From Stutzerimonas stutzeri SDM-LAC (GTDB lineage Bacteria; Pseudomonadota; Gammaproteobacteria; Pseudomonadales; Pseudomonadaceae): a stretch of DNA of 35,539 nucleotides. Of this stretch, positions 1-7,678 are shown in pieces (the stretch's first letter is position 1; every line of letters starts with the position of its first letter). The notes under the pieces are model-generated. The model did not search any database. It saw nothing but the letters and a program-made list of their open reading frames with translations, and had not been told where the DNA came from. The stretch lies in the NCBI RefSeq assembly GCF_000235745.1, contig NZ_AGSX01000132.1, positions 1 through 35,539 of the forward strand, written 5' to 3'. The translations under genes and the position numbers were made by a program.

Positions 1-886
1 CAGGGGACAGACTGCTTCCATGCCGGGCGATGACGCCATAGGGTTCGCTACGCGAGTGCAACGTCAGTGGCAATCGGCGGATCATGCCGAAGCGTTCGCT
101 GAAACGCGCCACCGACAGCGGCATGACGGCGACCAGTTCCGGGTCTTCCTGCAGCAGACTGAGGGTCGTGAAGGTGGATGCGGTTTCGACCGGGTATCGC
201 GGGAATTCAAGGCTGGCTTCGCTGAACTCGCGTTCCAGCAACTGGCGCATCGGCATGTTTGCCGGGTAGATGACCCAGCGATACCCGCTCAGATCAGCCA
301 GGGTCAGGGATGCGGGTGTATCGGCCATCGGGTGGTCAGGATGCGCGACCACAGCCAGCTGCTCTTCGTGCAGCGTTAGGCAGTCATAGGCATCCGGACG
401 GCGGCTGACGCTGCTGCGGCAGATCGCCAGATCCAGTCGGCCTTCGTCGAGCAGGCCGAGCAGGCGAGCGCTGGTGTCCTCGACGATTTCCACCGACAAC
501 CCGGGTTGTTTGCGCCGCAGCTGGCCCAGCGTACGCATCAGCATCGGTACTGCGCCCATGATGGTGCCGACCGAAAGCCTGCCGCCGTGACCCTGCAAAA
601 TCCCCACCATTTCTTCGCGCAGGTGCGCCAGGTCGCTGTGGATCAATCGGGCATAGCGGATCACGCAGCGGCCCAGGTCGTTGGGCACCAACCCCTGGCT
701 GTTGCGGGTGAACAGCTCGGCTCCGAAGGTGTTTTCGATTTCGTGCAGCGATTTGGTTGCGCCGGGTTGGCTGATGAAGACCTGCTCGGCCGCACGGTGT
801 AGCGAGCCCTGTTCGTCCAACGCAATGAGCAACCGCAGCTGCTTGAGCCGAAGACGGGACACGATAGTGGGGAGGGCGGCAATCAT
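1..886 (-). CDS. LysR-family transcriptional regulator (3' end cut by window edge)
   Basis: This is the N-terminal 295 codons of a LysR-type regulator; the C-terminus lies beyond the left edge. Reading leftward from ATG at 886-884, the protein begins MIAALPTIVSRLRLKQLRLL. It has a winged helix-turn-helix over about residues 8-70 (AAEQVFISQPGATKSLHEIE is the recognition region). A periplasmic-binding-like effector domain follows, with recognisable stretches LSVGTIMGA and DLAICR. An in-frame stop lies a few codons upstream of the ATG and no strong ribosome site is visible, so the start is reasonable but not proven. The gene is divergent from the AraD1-family gene with 122 bp between starts, so it probably regulates that catabolic cluster. 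It resembles the GbpR-type LysR proteins seen beside sugar genes. The effector is unknown; a pentose or sugar acid is an inference from the neighbours. Confidence 0.88.
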   Translation of the reverse strand, partial: MIAALPTIVSRLRLKQLRLLIALDEQGSLHRAAEQVFISQPGATKSLHEIENTFGAELFTRNSQGLVPNDLGRCVIRYARLIHSDLAHLREEMVGILQGHGGRLSVGTIMGAVPMLMRTLGQLRRKQPGLSVEIVEDTSARLLGLLDEGRLDLAICRSSVSRRPDAYDCLTLHEEQLAVVAHPDHPMADTPASLTLADLSGYRWVIYPANMPMRQLLEREFSEASLEFPRYPVETASTFTTLSLLQEDPELVAVMPLSVARFSERFGMIRRLPLTLHSRSEPYGVIARHGSSLSP

Positions 887-965
887 GGGATGACTGGAAG
901 TTATCGCTCAATCAGAAGCCGTCATTAGGCACCAGAGGACGCGGTTTTTAAAGTGATCGCAACAA

Positions 966-984
966 ACGCCCATCAGACGGGCGT
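966..984 (+). promoter_or_regulatory. Inverted repeat in the leader of the AraD1-family gene
   Basis: ACGCCC (966-971) and GGGCGT (979-984) form a 6-bp stem with a 7-nt loop. It lies ten bases upstream of the purine-rich ribosome site (GAGGAAGG, about 995-1002) of the gene starting at 1009. The sequence AACAAGAG at 991-998 is one base off the AANAANAA Hfq/Crc motif. The stem could be a LysR operator half or a leader hairpin; sequence alone cannot decide. Confidence 0.35.
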
Positions 985-1008
985 CATCACAACAAGAGGA
1001 AGGTACGC

Positions 1009-2004
1009 ATGCGGTTGATTCAATTCGAGGGCGAGCCGGGTCGTAGGTGCGTGGGGCTGGTAACCGACGAGCGAATCGAAGTGCTCACTGGGGTCACCAG
1101 CATGCGTGAACTGGCCTTGGCGGCAATCCGTGAACAGCGTGGCCTCGCTGAACACGTCCAATCCCAAGCGCGCGAAACCGGGCCGCTGTACCGCGACCTG
1201 CTCGGGGCTGGGCGGGTTCTGCCGCCGCTCGATCATGAAGACACCGCCCATTGCCTGGTCAGCGGCACGGGACTGACCCATCTGGGCAGCGCCGCGACGC
1301 GCGACAAGATGCATCAGCAGGGCGAGCAGGACGAAGCCAAGCTAACCGACTCGATGCAGATGTTTCGCTGGGGTATGCAAGGCGGGCGACCCGTGACAGG
1401 CAGCGTGGGTGCTCAGCCCGAATGGTTTTACAAGGGAGACGGCAGCATTGTGGTACGCCCTGGTGCGGACTTTCCGGCACCTGATTTCGCCGAAGACTAT
1501 GGCGAAGAGCCCGAACTCACCGGCCTCTATGTGATCGGGGATGACGGTCTGCCGTATCGCCTGGGCTTTGCCCTCGGCAACGAATTTTCAGACCACGTTC
1601 TGGAGCGCAAGAACTACCTTTACCTGGCGCACTCGAAGTTGCGCTACTGTTCGTTCGGCCCCGAGTTGCGGGTAGGGCCGCTGCCAGCACACTTGGCTGG
1701 CGTCAGCCGTATTCGTCGCGGCGAACAGGTGCTGTGGGAGAAAGAGTTTCTGTCCGGCGAAGAGAACATGTGTCACACGCTGGAAAACCTTGAGTATCAC
1801 CATTTCAAATATGCGCAGTTCCTGCGTCCCGGTGACGTCCACGTGCATTTTTTCGGGACGGCAACACTCTCCTTCGCGGACGGGATAAAGGCCCAGCCGG
1901 GCGACCAGTTCGAAGTCAGCCTGGACGAGTTTGGCGCGCCGTTGCGCAATGGCATCAGCATTTGTCGCTCCGGCATCGTCCCCGGCGGCGTGAAGCCACT
2001 CTGA
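1009..2004 (+). CDS. AraD1/GguC-family FAH-superfamily protein, probable 2-keto-3-deoxypentonate dehydratase
   Basis: This 331-residue protein belongs to the fumarylacetoacetate hydrolase superfamily, in the AraD1/GguC branch. The diagnostic stretch SGTGLTHLGSA is at about residues 85-95. Acidic residues E167 and E169, with GNEFSDH near 190-196, resemble the metal-binding part of FAH enzymes. Some FAH-superfamily members are known to dehydrate 2-keto-3-deoxypentonate to 2-oxoglutarate semialdehyde in non-phosphorylative pentose pathways. The next gene encodes the dehydrogenase for that product, and an aldonate dehydratase lies further on, so the same role is inferred here. A good ribosome site (GAGGAAGG) precedes the ATG. 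The divergent LysR gene is its likely regulator. The substrate (L-arabonate-derived, D-xylonate-derived or another keto-deoxy acid) cannot be read from sequence. Confidence 0.85.
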   Translation: MRLIQFEGEPGRRCVGLVTDERIEVLTGVTSMRELALAAIREQRGLAEHVQSQARETGPLYRDLLGAGRVLPPLDHEDTAHCLVSGTGLTHLGSAATRDKMHQQGEQDEAKLTDSMQMFRWGMQGGRPVTGSVGAQPEWFYKGDGSIVVRPGADFPAPDFAEDYGEEPELTGLYVIGDDGLPYRLGFALGNEFSDHVLERKNYLYLAHSKLRYCSFGPELRVGPLPAHLAGVSRIRRGEQVLWEKEFLSGEENMCHTLENLEYHHFKYAQFLRPGDVHVHFFGTATLSFADGIKAQPGDQFEVSLDEFGAPLRNGISICRSGIVPGGVKPL

Positions 2005-2133
2005 CGGCATTGCATGGCCAATGATTGGCCGTAACTATCCCGTGCGTCGTGTCGGGTCACTAGGTATCAAACTCTTCGCTCGTAGGCGGGCTGGGCGAAG
2101 CCTCATGAACCACATCCTCAGAGGAAAAATTCC
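2005..2133 (+). promoter_or_regulatory. Spacer with a 15-bp palindrome between the two catabolic genes
   Basis: The 129-bp spacer contains a perfect odd palindrome, GGCCAAT-G-ATTGGCC, at 2016-2030, just after the AraD1-family stop codon. ACGGC/GCCGT flanks can extend it as a weaker outer stem. A second short pair, CTTCGC (2074-2079) and GCGAAG (2095-2100), follows. There is no T-run, so this is not a classic terminator. The palindrome may be an operator for one of the LysR proteins or an mRNA processing hairpin. The downstream gene has its own ribosome site (AGAGGAAAAA). Confidence 0.4.
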
Positions 2134-3714
2134 ATGCCGAATATCAGCGGTCAGAACTACATAGGCGGGGCTCGTAGCGCCAAGGGGACGGTTATCGTCC
2201 AGAGCATCGACGCCAGCACCGGCGAAGCTTTGCCGTTCGAGTTTCATCAGGCGACCGAAGACGAAGTGAATGCTGCGGCGCAAGCGGCAGCCAGCGCCTA
2301 TCCCGAGTACCGAGCACTTGCTGCTAGCAAGCGAGCCGAGTTCCTCGATGCCACTGCCGATGAGCTGGATGCGCTGGGCGATGACTTCGTCACGCTGGTC
2401 TGTCGTGAGACCGCGCTGCCGGCGGGACGAATTCAGGGTGAGCGTGGCCGTACCAGTGGGCAGATGAGGCTGTTCGCCAAGGTGCTGCGCCGTGGGGATT
2501 TTCTCGGTGCGCGAATTGACCGGGCAATGCCAGAGCGCAAGCCGCTGCCGCGCCCCGATCTTCGCCAGTGCCGCATGGGGCTGGGGCCGGTTGCGGTGTT
2601 CGGCGCCAGCAATTTCCCCTTGGCATTTTCCACTGCCGGTGGCGACACCGCAGCGGCGCTCGCAGCAGGTTGCCCGGTTGTGTTCAAGGCGCACAGCGGC
2701 CACATGGTTACGGCTGAATGCGTGGCCGACGCGGTGATGCGCGCGGCGGAGAAAACCGGCATGCCCAAGGGCGTGTTCAACATGATTTACGGCGGCGGGG
2801 TAGGCGAATGGCTGGTCAAGCACCCGCTCATACAGGCGGTTGGCTTTACCGGTTCGCTGCGCGGTGGTCGGGCGCTGTGCGATATGGCCGCAGCGCGCCC
2901 GCAACCGATCCCGGTATTCGCCGAGATGTCCAGCATCAACCCCGTTGTGCTGATGTCCGAGGCGCTCAGGACCCGTGGTGATGCCATCGCCAATGAGCTT
3001 ACTGCCTCGGTCGTGATGGGCTGCGGCCAGTTCTGCACCAACCCTGGTCTGGTCATTGGCGTTCGCTCGCCCGAGTTCGACGATTTTCTGCAGCGGCTGG
3101 TCGGCTTCATGAGCGAGCAACCGGCACAGACGATGCTCAATGCGGGCACGCTCAGCAGCTATGGCAAGGGTGTTCAGCATCTGCAAGACCATCCGGCGAT
3201 CAGCCATCTTGCCGGCCAGAACCAGCAGGGCAATCAGGCGCAGCCACAGCTGTTCAAGGCCGATGCGAAGCTGCTGATCGACGGCGATCCGCTGTTGCAG
3301 GAGGAGGTGTTCGGCCCGACTACCGTCGTGGTGGAGGTGAATGACAAGGCTGAGCTGATGCGCGCCCTGTCAGGCTTGCATGGCCAGCTCACCGCGACGC
3401 TCATTGCTGAACCCACAGATCTGGCGGACGCCAACGATCTGGTGGCACTGCTGGAACAGAAGGCCGGACGGATCTTGCTCAACGGCTATCCGACCGGCGT
3501 GGAAGTCTGCGATGCCATGGTTCACGGTGGGCCTTATCCAGCGACCTCGGATGTCCGGGGTACGTCAGTCGGTACCTTGGCGATCGACCGCTTCCTGCGC
3601 CCGGTGTGCTACCAGAACTTCCCGGATGCGCTGCTGCCGGACGCGCTGAAGAACGCCAACCCGCTGGGTATCAAACGCCTGGTGGACGGCGAAACCACTG
3701 ACGCGGCGCTCTGA
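2134..3714 (+). CDS. Alpha-ketoglutaric semialdehyde dehydrogenase (aldehyde dehydrogenase family)
   Basis: This 526-residue aldehyde dehydrogenase most likely oxidises 2-oxoglutarate semialdehyde to 2-oxoglutarate, the last step of non-phosphorylative pentose and hexarate pathways. The family hallmarks are present: oxyanion Asn in FGASNFPLAF (N160), cofactor-binding Lys in VVFKAHSGH (K185), general base Glu in VFAEMSSINP (E264) and catalytic Cys in GCGQFCTNPG (C301). The length and the SSINPV context fit the long KGSADH subgroup rather than the roughly 480-residue GabD type. It follows the AraD1-family gene in the same direction after 129 bp, so co-transcription is likely. The ATG is preceded by AGAGG. 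The reaction product feeds the TCA cycle. Cofactor preference (NAD or NADP) is not determined here. Confidence 0.9.
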   Translation: MPNISGQNYIGGARSAKGTVIVQSIDASTGEALPFEFHQATEDEVNAAAQAAASAYPEYRALAASKRAEFLDATADELDALGDDFVTLVCRETALPAGRIQGERGRTSGQMRLFAKVLRRGDFLGARIDRAMPERKPLPRPDLRQCRMGLGPVAVFGASNFPLAFSTAGGDTAAALAAGCPVVFKAHSGHMVTAECVADAVMRAAEKTGMPKGVFNMIYGGGVGEWLVKHPLIQAVGFTGSLRGGRALCDMAAARPQPIPVFAEMSSINPVVLMSEALRTRGDAIANELTASVVMGCGQFCTNPGLVIGVRSPEFDDFLQRLVGFMSEQPAQTMLNAGTLSSYGKGVQHLQDHPAISHLAGQNQQGNQAQPQLFKADAKLLIDGDPLLQEEVFGPTTVVVEVNDKAELMRALSGLHGQLTATLIAEPTDLADANDLVALLEQKAGRILLNGYPTGVEVCDAMVHGGPYPATSDVRGTSVGTLAIDRFLRPVCYQNFPDALLPDALKNANPLGIKRLVDGETTDAAL

Positions 3715-3719
3715 TGCGT

Positions 3720-3753
3720 GGAGCGGCTCGCTCTAACAAGGCTGAGCCGCTCC
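3720..3753. terminator. 10-bp perfect inverted repeat between convergent genes
   Basis: GGAGCGGCTC (3720-3729) and GAGCCGCTCC (3744-3753) can form a perfect 10-bp, GC-rich stem with a 14-nt loop. It starts five bases after the dehydrogenase stop codon, and the stop codon of the convergent LysR gene lies in the loop. No T-tract follows on either strand. It is best read as a shared bidirectional 3'-end structure that blocks read-through or protects mRNA ends, rather than a textbook intrinsic terminator. Confidence 0.6.
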
Positions 3754-4710
3754 GTGACCTAGCCCCAATTCGTGTGCGGTATCGCGCAGCAGTTCGAGCA
3801 CGCCAGCGGCTGCTGGTGACAGCTGCTGCGGGGTTTTGGTGATGATCCCGTAGGCCATCAGTCCCTGGTTCAGATCGGCATTTACGCTCGCATCCACCTC
3901 GATTTCTTCCAGCATGCCGTAGCGCGCATAGTGCGCCAGCACATCGCGTGGCAGCACGGTCAGCATGTCGTTCTTCTCGATCAGCGTGGTCACCATCAGC
4001 AGGTTTTCTGCGTTCACGACCTTGCGTGGAGGGCGCATGCCGACGCGCTGAAACAGCGCATCGAACTCCTGACGCAACACGCTGCCCACCGGGGGCAGCA
4101 CCCAGTCCGCGGCGTTCAGTTGCGAGCGAGACATTGGGCCTTCGATCAGTCCGGCGCGCGCGCAGATCTGCAGCGGCTCTTTAGCCAACGGCTCGAAGCG
4201 CAAATCGTCCTGCTGACTTTCCGCCGAAAACCGCGCCACCAGAAAATCCAGCTCGCCGTCATCCAGAATCGCCAGCAGATCACGGCTGGAACCCGTGCGG
4301 ATGCTGACCTCCAGCTTCGGAAAGCGCTGCTTGGCGCGTCGGATCACATCAGGCAGCAGTTCCGCACAGGGCGTAAGAATAGTGCCAATGCGCACGTGCC
4401 CCTGCTGCCCCTGACGCAGCGCGTCGACCTCGCTGTAGGCGCTGTCCAGCGTGTTCAGCATGCGGCGGGCGTGGCGAATCATTGCTTCGCCGTATAGCGT
4501 CGGGACGACGCCACGCGCGTGACGCTCGAACAGCTCGACGCCCAGCCCATCCTCCAGCTCTTTCAACAGTTTCGAAATCGCGGGCTGAGAAATGCCCAAT
4601 CCGATTGCGGCTCGATTGAGATTTCCCGTATCGCCAAGGGCTGCCAGCAGCGGGATGTGGCGGTTCTTCAAACGCGCCCGGACGAACCAATTGCTGTTGA
4701 TCGGCTTCAT
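3733..4710 (-). CDS. LysR-family transcriptional regulator, GbpR-like
   Basis: This 325-residue LysR-type regulator has a helix-turn-helix in residues about 15-75 (NLNRAAIGLGISQPAISKLL). A long linker helix follows, then an effector-binding domain starting near residue 105 (HVRIGTILTPCAELLPDVI). The N-terminus ARLKNRHIPLLAALGDTGNL is typical of LysR proteins beside galactose or pentose genes. The gene is divergent from the sugar-acid dehydratase (135 bp between starts) and convergent with the semialdehyde dehydrogenase. It therefore probably controls the dehydratase and itself, perhaps both halves of the cluster. Together with the gene at the left edge it makes two LysR regulators in one small catabolic island. 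The effector is not known. Confidence 0.9.
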   Translation of the reverse strand: MKPINSNWFVRARLKNRHIPLLAALGDTGNLNRAAIGLGISQPAISKLLKELEDGLGVELFERHARGVVPTLYGEAMIRHARRMLNTLDSAYSEVDALRQGQQGHVRIGTILTPCAELLPDVIRRAKQRFPKLEVSIRTGSSRDLLAILDDGELDFLVARFSAESQQDDLRFEPLAKEPLQICARAGLIEGPMSRSQLNAADWVLPPVGSVLRQEFDALFQRVGMRPPRKVVNAENLLMVTTLIEKNDMLTVLPRDVLAHYARYGMLEEIEVDASVNADLNQGLMAYGIITKTPQQLSPAAAGVLELLRDTAHELGLGHGAAQPC

Positions 4711-4845
4711 TCAGCTATACCCGTTCATATATCGGTTTGGCTGAAATATATATTTGTTGATGATGTCTTGTCTCTCTACGCTCTGGATCAACGAGGTCAA
4801 TCAGGCGGGCCAGCTGAGCCAGCCGACGATAACAGGTGCATCGCA
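4711..4845. promoter_or_regulatory. Divergent promoter region with AT-rich repeats
   Basis: This 135-bp interval between the LysR gene and the dehydratase gene contains an AT-rich patch unusual for the window. ATATAT (4727-4732) and ATATATAT (4746-4753) are separated by 13 bases. LysR operators often contain T-N11-A dyads near such AT-rich sites, so this is the best candidate for the regulator's binding site. GTTGAT (4755-4760) and a distant ATCAAC form a weak additional pair. I could not assign secure -35 and -10 boxes. Confidence 0.4.
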
Positions 4846-6582
4846 ATGACTGACAAACGCCCCCTGCGCTCCGCTCAATGGTTCGGTACCACCGACAAGA
4901 ACGGTTTCATGTATCGCAGCTGGATGAAGAACCAGGGCATCCCGGATCATGAGTTCCAGGGCAAGCCGATCATCGGCATCTGTAACACCTGGTCGGAGCT
5001 GACGCCCTGCAACGCGCACTTTCGCAAGATTGCTGAACACGTAAAAAAGGGCGTTCTGGAGGCGGGTGGGTTCCCGGTCGAATTCCCGGTCTTCTCCAAT
5101 GGGGAGTCGAACCTGCGTCCCACCGCCATGCTGACGCGCAACCTGGCCAGCATGGATGTCGAGGAGTCGATTCGTGGCAATCCGGTGGATGCGGTGGTGC
5201 TGCTGGTCGGCTGTGACAAGACCACCCCGGCGTTGCTGATGGGTGCGGCCAGCTGTGATGTGCCGACGATCGTTGTCACCGGCGGGCCGATGCTCAACGG
5301 CAAGCACAAGGGCCGCGACATTGGTGCGGGCACCATCGTCTGGCAGATGCACGAGCAGTACAAGGCTGGGCAGATCGACCTCAACGAGTTCCTTTCCGCC
5401 GAGGCCGGTATGTCGCGTTCGGCGGGCACCTGCAACACCATGGGGACCGCCTCGACCATGGCCTGTATGGCCGAAGCACTGGGCACTTCATTGCCGCACA
5501 ACGCAGCGATTCCGGCGGTGGACTCGCGTCGCTACGTGCTGGCGCACCTGTCCGGTATGCGCATCGTCGACATGGTTCATGAGGACCTGCGCTTGTCCAA
5601 GGTGCTGACCAAGCAAGCGTTCGAGAACGCCATCCGGGTCAACGCTGCCATTGGCGGCTCGACCAATGCCGTGATCCACCTCAAGGCGATCGCCGGACGC
5701 ATTGGTGTCGAACTCGAGCTGGATGACTGGACGCGCATTGGCCGCGGCATGCCCACCCTTGTCGACCTGCAACCCTCGGGGCGCTTCCTGATGGAAGAGT
5801 TCTACTACGCTGGCGGCCTGCCGGCGGTGATCCGCCGGCTGGGTGAAAACAATTTGTTGCCGAACCCCGATGCATTGACTGTCAACGGCAGATCTCTCTG
5901 GGACAACTGCGCTCACGCCCCGATCTACGGCGAAGACGAGGTTATTCGCACGCTGGATAACCCGCTGCGCAAGGACGGCGGAATCTGCGTATTGCGCGGC
6001 AACCTGGCGCCCAGCGGCGCGGTGCTGAAACCCTCGGCGGCAACAGCGGAACTGATGAAGCATCGCGGCCGCGCAGTGGTGTTCGAGGACTTCGACGACT
6101 ACAAGGCGCGCATTGCCGATCCGGAGCTGGATGTCGATGAAACCTGCATTCTGGTCATGAAGAATTGCGGACCCAAGGGTTATCCCGGTATGGCTGAGGT
6201 CGGCAACATGGGCTTGCCGCCCAAAGTGTTGGCCAAAGGGATCACCGATATGGTGCGGATTTCCGACGCCCGTATGAGCGGCACCGCTTATGGCACCGTG
6301 GTATTGCATGTCGCCCCCGAAGCCGCAGCCGGTGGGCCGCTGGCGGCGGTACGCAACGGGGACTTCATCGAGCTGGACTGTTACGAGGGCCGCCTGCATC
6401 TGGACATCCCGGACGCTGAATTGCAGGAGCGGCTGGCTGACTGGCAAGCCCCGCAAGGCCTGTTGTGGGACGGGGGATATCGTCGACTGTTCGTCGAGCA
6501 TGTGCTGCAGGCCGACGAGGGCTGCGACTTCGACTTTCTGGTGGGCTGCCGTGGCGCTGATGTACCCCGTCACTCGCATTGA
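4846..6582 (+). CDS. IlvD/Edd-family aldonate dehydratase, probable L-arabonate or D-xylonate dehydratase
   Basis: This 578-residue enzyme dehydrates a sugar acid to a 2-keto-3-deoxy acid, the entry to the pathway formed with the two genes at 1009 and 2134. The [2Fe-2S] ligand pattern of pentonate dehydratases is present: C55 in TPCNAH, C123 in VGCDKTTP and C196 in GTCNTMG. The C123-C196 spacing equals that of the characterised Rhizobium arabonate dehydratase (C127-C200). K125 matches the carbamylated metal-binding lysine. The length and motifs separate it from IlvD, and the pathway context favours a pentonate substrate. I chose ATG 4846 because AGGTG precedes it and homology starts at TDKRPLRSAQWFG. 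A longer reading frame upstream would run through the divergent LysR gene and promoter. Arabonate, xylonate and related acids cannot be told apart by eye. Confidence 0.88.
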   Translation: MTDKRPLRSAQWFGTTDKNGFMYRSWMKNQGIPDHEFQGKPIIGICNTWSELTPCNAHFRKIAEHVKKGVLEAGGFPVEFPVFSNGESNLRPTAMLTRNLASMDVEESIRGNPVDAVVLLVGCDKTTPALLMGAASCDVPTIVVTGGPMLNGKHKGRDIGAGTIVWQMHEQYKAGQIDLNEFLSAEAGMSRSAGTCNTMGTASTMACMAEALGTSLPHNAAIPAVDSRRYVLAHLSGMRIVDMVHEDLRLSKVLTKQAFENAIRVNAAIGGSTNAVIHLKAIAGRIGVELELDDWTRIGRGMPTLVDLQPSGRFLMEEFYYAGGLPAVIRRLGENNLLPNPDALTVNGRSLWDNCAHAPIYGEDEVIRTLDNPLRKDGGICVLRGNLAPSGAVLKPSAATAELMKHRGRAVVFEDFDDYKARIADPELDVDETCILVMKNCGPKGYPGMAEVGNMGLPPKVLAKGITDMVRISDARMSGTAYGTVVLHVAPEAAAGGPLAAVRNGDFIELDCYEGRLHLDIPDAELQERLADWQAPQGLLWDGGYRRLFVEHVLQADEGCDFDFLVGCRGADVPRHSH

Positions 6583-6612
6583 TGCGGCGGTCGGCTTTTG
6601 CGGTGTCGGCGC

Positions 6613-7503
6613 CTAACCCGCCTTTGCGATAGGTGAGGCGGGGTTCGTCACGGCCGGCGTTTTCAGTCGGCTGGTGATGACCGAGGCGAGGATGATCAGC
6701 GCCCCGCCAGCAAGCATTCCCAGCGAAGGTTGCTCATTGAACAGCCACCAGGCGATCGCGATGCCATATACCGGCTCCAGCGCGAAGATCACCGATGTCG
6801 TCCGCGCTTTCAACACCTTCAGGCTCGCCACGAACAGGCTGTGCGCCAGGCCCGTGCAGAGGACGCCGAGCAAGGCCAGCCACAGCCAGTCCATGACGGG
6901 CACGGCGGGCAGCGACGACCATGTAAAAGGCAGCAGGCAAAGCAGGATGATGCCGTTCTGCCAGAGCGCTGCCTGCACCGGATCCACGCCGCGGGTTACC
7001 GCACGGTTGAGCAATGAAAGTAGAGCAAACATCAGCCCCGAAAGGATGCCGTAAATCAGACCCAGCGTGCTGTCGCTGGCGAGATCGAACTGTGGCGTAA
7101 CCAACAGCAGCCCAACGCAGACCAAGGCGACCATGCCGAACTCGACCGGGCGAGTGCGCTCGCGGAACAGCAACCCCTCCAGTAACACCGTAAACGCCGG
7201 AAAGCTGGCAAAACCCAATGTGGCGATACCGACACCGGCGATCTTTACGGCGATGAAGAAGGTGAGCCAATGGCCACCGAGCAACAGGCCGCCGAACAGC
7301 AGTCCGGCGCGCTGGCGTGGGCTTGGGGTTGTGCCAGCGCTACGCAGGAATTGTGCGGCCAGCAACAGCGCCACGACCGCAAAACCCGCACGGCCGAGCG
7401 TAATGATCAGGGGCGCGCTCTCGGCGAGCTTGCCGAACACACCGGATAGCCCAAACATCAGCGCGCCGAAATGGATCGCCAGCAAAGCGTTGCGATGAGT
7501 CAT
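6613..7503 (-). CDS. EamA/DMT-family membrane transporter
   Basis: This 296-residue integral membrane protein of the drug/metabolite transporter superfamily has about ten hydrophobic helices in two EamA repeats. The first repeat spans about residues 8-135 and the second about 145-275. The second repeat includes the typical ALEPVYGIAIAWWLFNEQPS segment. Such proteins usually export amino acids, nucleotides or related metabolites; the substrate cannot be predicted here. It converges on the aldonate dehydratase with a 30-bp gap and is probably its own transcription unit. It has no evident link to the sugar-acid genes, although export of a pathway by-product is possible. Confidence 0.88.
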   Translation of the reverse strand: MTHRNALLAIHFGALMFGLSGVFGKLAESAPLIITLGRAGFAVVALLLAAQFLRSAGTTPSPRQRAGLLFGGLLLGGHWLTFFIAVKIAGVGIATLGFASFPAFTVLLEGLLFRERTRPVEFGMVALVCVGLLLVTPQFDLASDSTLGLIYGILSGLMFALLSLLNRAVTRGVDPVQAALWQNGIILLCLLPFTWSSLPAVPVMDWLWLALLGVLCTGLAHSLFVASLKVLKARTTSVIFALEPVYGIAIAWWLFNEQPSLGMLAGGALIILASVITSRLKTPAVTNPASPIAKAG

Positions 7504-7678
7504 GGCCTGGCTTCCAGCGGAGCAGGTTGGCGCAAGCCGTGCTCATGGCTGTGGATGATCTGGTCGTGATTGTAATGACGCAGAGAAAGGATGGGCGGCA
7601 TGGAAAACCTCGACTGCATGCGGAGCGCCGGCAGGTATCGGTGCGATCACGATCTGACCCGAGGCGGGCCAGGCGGTG

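Noticed and set aside
384-911. Leftward frame starting upstream of the first LysR gene
   Set aside because: The LysR helix-turn-helix and effector domain read clearly in another frame of the same strand from 886, and this frame has no similarity.
2035-3207. Long antisense frame opposite the KGSADH gene
   Set aside because: The plus-strand gene has full catalytic residues. The antisense product is rich in His, Arg and Ala with no domain, as expected of a shadow frame.
4519-4845. In-frame extension of the aldonate dehydratase by 109 codons
   Set aside because: It would run through the divergent LysR gene and the intergenic region, has no family similarity, and a good ribosome site precedes ATG 4846.
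5488-6579. Long antisense frame opposite the aldonate dehydratase
   Set aside because: Same reasoning: it is the complement of a complete enzyme and shows no family motif or ribosome site.
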